Source: Maricaulis parjimensis
Lineage (GTDB): Bacteria; Pseudomonadota; Alphaproteobacteria; Caulobacterales; Maricaulaceae
Length of the DNA: 64,000 nt
NCBI RefSeq assembly: GCF_016817355.1
Contig: NZ_JADOTT010000004.1
Location: 124,001-188,000 of the forward strand
Reading direction: 5' to 3'
The notes under the pieces were generated by a model that worked only from the letters and a program-made list of their open reading frames with translations, was not told where the DNA came from and searched no databases. Position numbers and translations under genes: made by a program. The stretch's first letter is position 1, and each line of letters starts with the position of its first letter. Shown here piece after piece: positions 61,199 through 64,000 of this stretch.

Positions 61199-61927
61199 CT
61201 ATAACCGCCCCACCCGCTCCAGCTCGCTGATCAGACGCCCCCGCGCTTCAGGCAATTGCTTGTCGACCGGCCACAAGACCCGTCGTTCCAGGAAATAGCC
61301 CGTCAACTCCAGCCCCTTGGCGATATCGCCCTCTTCAATGGCGCCGCGTCCGCGCATGAAGCCGGGCAGCTCCAGGAGTTTGGCGGCATAGGGGGCGGCT
61401 TCCTCGCGGCAGACGGCGCGGCCGGTGCGCGGTGAGACATGGGTGAGATCCTCGGTCTCGCCGGTGACCACACATTTAGCGAGGTCGAGCCCATAGCCCA
61501 GATCGGACAGCAGGCCCGCCTCCCAGCGCACATAGATGGCCGGCCAGAGATCCGGGTCTTCGAAGGCCTGCAGAAGAAGCTGAAAACCGGCATGCACCGC
61601 GGGATGCGCCTCGCGCTCCGGCAGGGCCATGACAGCCAGGGCACAGGCGGAATTGAGCCCGGCCAGGGCGGTGCGGTCTTCCATCACGGCGCCGGCGCCC
61701 AGATCATCGGCCTCGATCTGGAACATGCCGAGATGTTCTGACAGACGCGCCCGCCAGCTTGCCAACACCTGGTTTCCCGGCTGCAGCACAGGCCGCAGGG
61801 CCCGCGAACGCGCGCCCTTGACCAGACCGGCATGCCGGCCCTGGTTTTCCGTCAGGATATCCACGATGGCACTGGTTTCCCCGTGCGGCCGCACCTGGAG
61901 AACAATGCCGCGATCACGCCATTCCAT
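61199..61927 (-). CDS. recO: DNA repair protein RecO
   Basis: A 242-aa RecO starting at MEWRDRGIVLQVRPHGETS (ATG at 61927; the upstream frame adds eight residues). RecO with RecR loads RecA on SSB-coated DNA in gap repair. The N-terminal OB fold has SAIVDILTENQGRHAGLVKGA; the helical C-terminal part has RWEAGLLSDLGYGLDLAKC and a reduced zinc site CVVTGE...VCREEA. It lies downstream of era on the same strand, the conserved rnc-era-recO order, separated by a palindromic repeat. Confidence 0.92.
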   Translation of the reverse strand: MEWRDRGIVLQVRPHGETSAIVDILTENQGRHAGLVKGARSRALRPVLQPGNQVLASWRARLSEHLGMFQIEADDLGAGAVMEDRTALAGLNSACALAVMALPEREAHPAVHAGFQLLLQAFEDPDLWPAIYVRWEAGLLSDLGYGLDLAKCVVTGETEDLTHVSPRTGRAVCREEAAPYAAKLLELPGFMRGRGAIEEGDIAKGLELTGYFLERRVLWPVDKQLPEARGRLISELERVGRL

Positions 61928-61984
61928 GGGGGTGTTATGCCTGAGTCTCACGGAGGCAGGTATCCGCTGCTTCAGACAAATTCT

Positions 61985-62055
61985 CCGTCATCCTGACGAA
62001 AGTCAGGACCCAGTCGGCCGGATGGACTGGGTCCCGGCATGCGCCGGGATGACGG
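61985..62055. repeat. Palindromic repeat between era and recO
   Basis: Nested palindromes: CCGTCATCCTGACGAAAGTCAGG and a complementary end CCCGGCATGCGCCGGGATGACGG, with an inner ACCCAGT...ACTGGGT stem. Repeats of this form are scattered in alphaproteobacterial intergenic DNA. It could form a stem able to stop or protect the transcript. Confidence 0.65.
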
Positions 62056-62066
62056 TGATGAGCGGA

Positions 62067-63011
62067 CTAATCCACATCAAAATCCAGACCGACATCCTTG
62101 TAGTGCGAACGCCGCGCCATCCACTTCGCGTCGACCTTCACATTGAGGAAGAGGTGGACCTTGCAGCCCAGGATTTCCTCCATCTCCTTGCGGGCGGCCT
62201 CGCCGATGGCTTTCACGGCGGAACCGCCCTTGCCCAGCACAATCGGCTTTTGCGTGTCGCGCTCGACGATGATGGATTGTTCCACACGCAGGGAGCCATC
62301 ACGCAGCTTCTTCCAGACCTCGGTCTCGACCATGGAGGCGTAGGGCAATTCCTCGTGCAGGCGCAGATAAACTTTCTCGCGCGTGATCTCGGCAGCGAGA
62401 ATGCGCGAGGGCAGATCGGCGACCTGGTCTGCCGGATAGTGCCAGACGCCCTCCGGCATTTTCTCCGCCAGGAAGCTCTTGAGTTGTTTCACGCCGGACC
62501 CAGTCTTGGCGGAAATCATGAAAACGTCGGAATAGACGCCGGTCTCGAAAAGGGCCTGGGACATGGCCAGGAGTTTGTCGCGCGGGATCAGATCGACCTT
62601 GTTGAGCGCCAGGATCGCCTTGCGGCCGGACTTTTCCAGACCGGCGGTGACGCGGTTGTCATCATCCACCATCAGCCGGTCGCCGCTCTTGGGTGTGCCG
62701 TCTTCCAGACGTGAGCGGGCGCCCGCATCGATTACATGGACCACGGCATCGGCATCCTCGGCCCCGGCCCAGGCGGCGGCGACCATGGACTTGTCCAGGC
62801 GGCGCTTGGGCGCGAACACGCCGGGCGTGTCGACCAGGATGATCTGGCTGCCGCCCTCCAGGGCCACACCGCGCACGGCAAAGCGCGTGGTCTGGACCTT
62901 GTGGGTGACGATGGAGACTTTCTCACCGACCAGCGCATTGGTCAGGGTGGATTTGCCGGCATTGGGCGAACCGAGAATGGCGGCGAAACCGCACCGGGTT
63001 TGATCAGACAT
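62067..63011 (-). CDS. era: GTPase Era
   Basis: A 314-aa ribosome-assembly GTPase that binds the 3' end of 16S rRNA. The start is the ATG at 63011 ([15 protein letters not shown]). G1 is GSPNAGKSTLTNALVG, G2 lies in HKVQTTRFAVRG, G3 is LVDTPG, G4 is LNKVD and G5 is ISAKTG. The C-terminal KH domain (about 210-300) contains ERDTQKPIVLGKGGSAVKAIG. The start overlaps the rnc stop by 8 bp, consistent with coupled translation of rnc-era. Confidence 0.96.
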   Translation of the reverse strand: MSDQTRCGFAAILGSPNAGKSTLTNALVGEKVSIVTHKVQTTRFAVRGVALEGGSQIILVDTPGVFAPKRRLDKSMVAAAWAGAEDADAVVHVIDAGARSRLEDGTPKSGDRLMVDDDNRVTAGLEKSGRKAILALNKVDLIPRDKLLAMSQALFETGVYSDVFMISAKTGSGVKQLKSFLAEKMPEGVWHYPADQVADLPSRILAAEITREKVYLRLHEELPYASMVETEVWKKLRDGSLRVEQSIIVERDTQKPIVLGKGGSAVKAIGEAARKEMEEILGCKVHLFLNVKVDAKWMARRSHYKDVGLDFDVD

Positions 63012-63690
63012 GCTGTCCTTCACGTTTCAAAAGCGTCGTGGCGGCCTCGCGTTCGGCTGCCTGTTTGGAACCGCCCTCGCCCACCGCCGGATCGAGCGGG
63101 GCGACAAAGACTTCCACCGTGAACACCGGACGATGATCCGGGCCGGAGCGTTCCGTCAGAGTATAGCGCGGCGCGGCATGGCCGACACGGGCCGCCCATT
63201 CCTGCAGCGCGGATTTGGGATCCTTGGGCTTGGCTTTGAGAGCCTCGATCTTGGCGCCCCAGAAACGGTCATAGAAGGCCTGCACCGCGGGACGCCCGCC
63301 ATCGAGATAAATGGCCGCGATCAGCGCCTCACAGGCATCGCCGAGGATGGAAGTCTTGTCGCGGCCACCGCCCTTGTCTTCCGACCGGCCCATTTTCAGC
63401 GCCTCGCCCAGACCGATATCGCGCGAGACATCGGCGCAGGTTTCCTTGCGCACGAGCGAGTTCAGTCGCGGTGCGAGGGCGCCCTCATCGGCCTTGTCGA
63501 AGAGTTTGAACAGGGCTTCCGCCGTCATCAGGCCGAGCACACGGTCGCCGAGAAATTCCAGCCGCTCATAGGAGCGCACACCCTTGCGGCCATCGCCAAA
63601 ACTGGCATGGGTCAGGGCGCGGTCGAACAATTCGCGATCCTGGAATGTGTAGCCGATGCGCGCTTCCAGCCGGGCTTTCTCGTCAGCCAT
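63004..63690 (-). CDS. rnc: Ribonuclease III
   Basis: A 228-aa double-strand-specific endoribonuclease that processes rRNA precursors and structured mRNAs. The catalytic signature is [13 protein letters not shown]; the second metal region is [16 protein letters not shown]. The C-terminal dsRNA-binding domain begins at about [11 protein letters not shown]. It overlaps era by 8 bp and the acpS end by 8 bp. Many alphaproteobacteria have lepB between acpS and rnc; here the two genes overlap, so lepB is not in this place. Confidence 0.96.
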   Translation of the reverse strand: MADEKARLEARIGYTFQDRELFDRALTHASFGDGRKGVRSYERLEFLGDRVLGLMTAEALFKLFDKADEGALAPRLNSLVRKETCADVSRDIGLGEALKMGRSEDKGGGRDKTSILGDACEALIAAIYLDGGRPAVQAFYDRFWGAKIEALKAKPKDPKSALQEWAARVGHAAPRYTLTERSGPDHRPVFTVEVFVAPLDPAVGEGGSKQAAEREAATTLLKREGQHV

Positions 63691-64000
63691 GCGCCATCCC
63701 GTCCAGATGATGGCCCAGCGGATGCACCTCGATCACCACGAAGGCCTGGGCATAGGGATGGTCATCCGTGATCGTGATATGGGTGAAGGCCTGATAGCCT
63801 TGCGGGGTCAGCGCCTGCAAGCGCTCCAGCGCCCGGCCGCGGAATTCCAGGGTCGGCTTGCCCCCGGGCAGGTTCACCACGCCGATTTCCTTCCACGACA
63901 CACCGCGCGCAATCCCGGTGCCCAGTGCCTTGGCGCCAGCCTCCTTGGCCGCAAAACGCTTGGCATAGCTCGCCGCCCGCATCCGCCGCTTGTCGGATTT
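63683..64000 (-). CDS. acpS: Holo-[acyl-carrier-protein] synthase AcpS, C-terminal part (runs off the window)
   Basis: The visible 105 C-terminal codons carry the AcpS core: [26 protein letters not shown]-type residues including KEA, with [15 protein letters not shown] and [20 protein letters not shown]. AcpS transfers 4'-phosphopantetheine from CoA to the ACP serine. The N-terminal part with the metal-binding Asp lies beyond the window. It overlaps rnc by 8 bp. An internal ATG (63982) is not taken as the start because the frame stays open upstream with conserved-looking residues. Confidence 0.9.
   Translation of the reverse strand, partial: KSDKRRMRAASYAKRFAAKEAGAKALGTGIARGVSWKEIGVVNLPGGKPTLEFRGRALERLQALTPQGYQAFTHITITDDHPYAQAFVVIEVHPLGHHLDGMAHG

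Noticed and set aside
1-64000. CRISPR arrays, insertion sequences, prophage or integron genes
   Set aside because: No spaced direct repeats, transposase, integrase or phage structural motifs were found on reading either strand.

Overview
The window reads as a contiguous piece of chromosome from a GC-rich alphaproteobacterium. The best guess is a marine stalked or budding lineage close to Caulobacterales/Maricaulales. Pointers to this are ntrBC-ntrYX beside trkA, a fused ispDF, C4-type 5-aminolevulinate synthase, a MucR/Ros-family regulator, a mitochondrial-type ubiquinol-cytochrome c chaperone, Mg-type HemB and Bpt leucyltransferase. Genes are dense on both strands, often with 4-bp ATGA/GTGA overlaps. 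There is no prophage, transposon, CRISPR array or rRNA. One tRNA gene, tRNA-Pro(GGG), is present.

Layout. 1-7.4 kb (minus): trkA (partial), ntrX, ntrY, ntrC, ntrB, dusB, a nitrogen-signalling block. 7.5-9.6 kb: ispDF and cinA (plus), then a Coq10/RatA-like START protein and lipA (minus). 10.6-11.2 kb is a repeat-rich non-coding stretch. 11.3-12.2 kb: rpsI-rplM. 12.4-14.8 kb: a PhoX-like phosphatase and a lipoprotein beta-propeller gene that overlap out of frame. 14.9-17.8 kb: ctaA, an FAD oxidoreductase and a VOC protein. 17.8-22.3 kb: tRNA-Pro, a MerR regulator, ihfA, fabH, plsX, a cytochrome bc1 assembly chaperone and bamE. 22.4-23.6 kb: an isolated lectin-like beta-propeller gene. 23.7-25.8 kb: hppA. 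26-32.6 kb (minus): a small secreted protein, thiL, nusB, the riboflavin genes ribH, ribB, ribE and a half-length ribD, then nrdR and glyA. 32.8-35.5 kb: MucR-type regulator, a small DUF protein, hemA and a MarR regulator. 35.5-38.7 kb: valine catabolism (acyl-CoA dehydrogenase, 3-hydroxyisobutyryl-CoA hydrolase, mmsB). 38.9-41.5 kb: hemB, a zinc-ribbon membrane protein and a trans-sulfuration enzyme. 41.5-47.3 kb: a TRIC-type channel, a small membrane protein, a beta-hydroxyacid dehydrogenase, a penicillin-acylase-family hydrolase, a flavin reductase and motB. 47.4-54.9 kb: an SLC13/RCK permease, bpt, a three-gene TRAP transporter and a PerM/AI-2E family permease. 54.9-64 kb: an HxxxDxxxH lipoprotein, an M48 protease, lemA, parC, an S41 peptidase, recO, era, rnc and acpS (partial).

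Most of this is conserved housekeeping. The points most worth following are these. (1) NtrC has lost GAFTGA and the Walker B region, and NtrX has lost GAFTGA. (2) The riboflavin operon encodes neither a recognisable GTP cyclohydrolase II active site nor the RibD deaminase domain. (3) There is a 100-bp dual-frame overlap between phoX and the following lipoprotein gene. (4) The MucR-like protein has Tyr at both zinc-binding His positions. (5) The PLL-like lectin gene sits alone between terminators. (6) Paired TGTC-N6-GACA palindromes lie upstream of glyA. No wholly new system is evident. Functions are inferred by reading motifs, and no database search was run.
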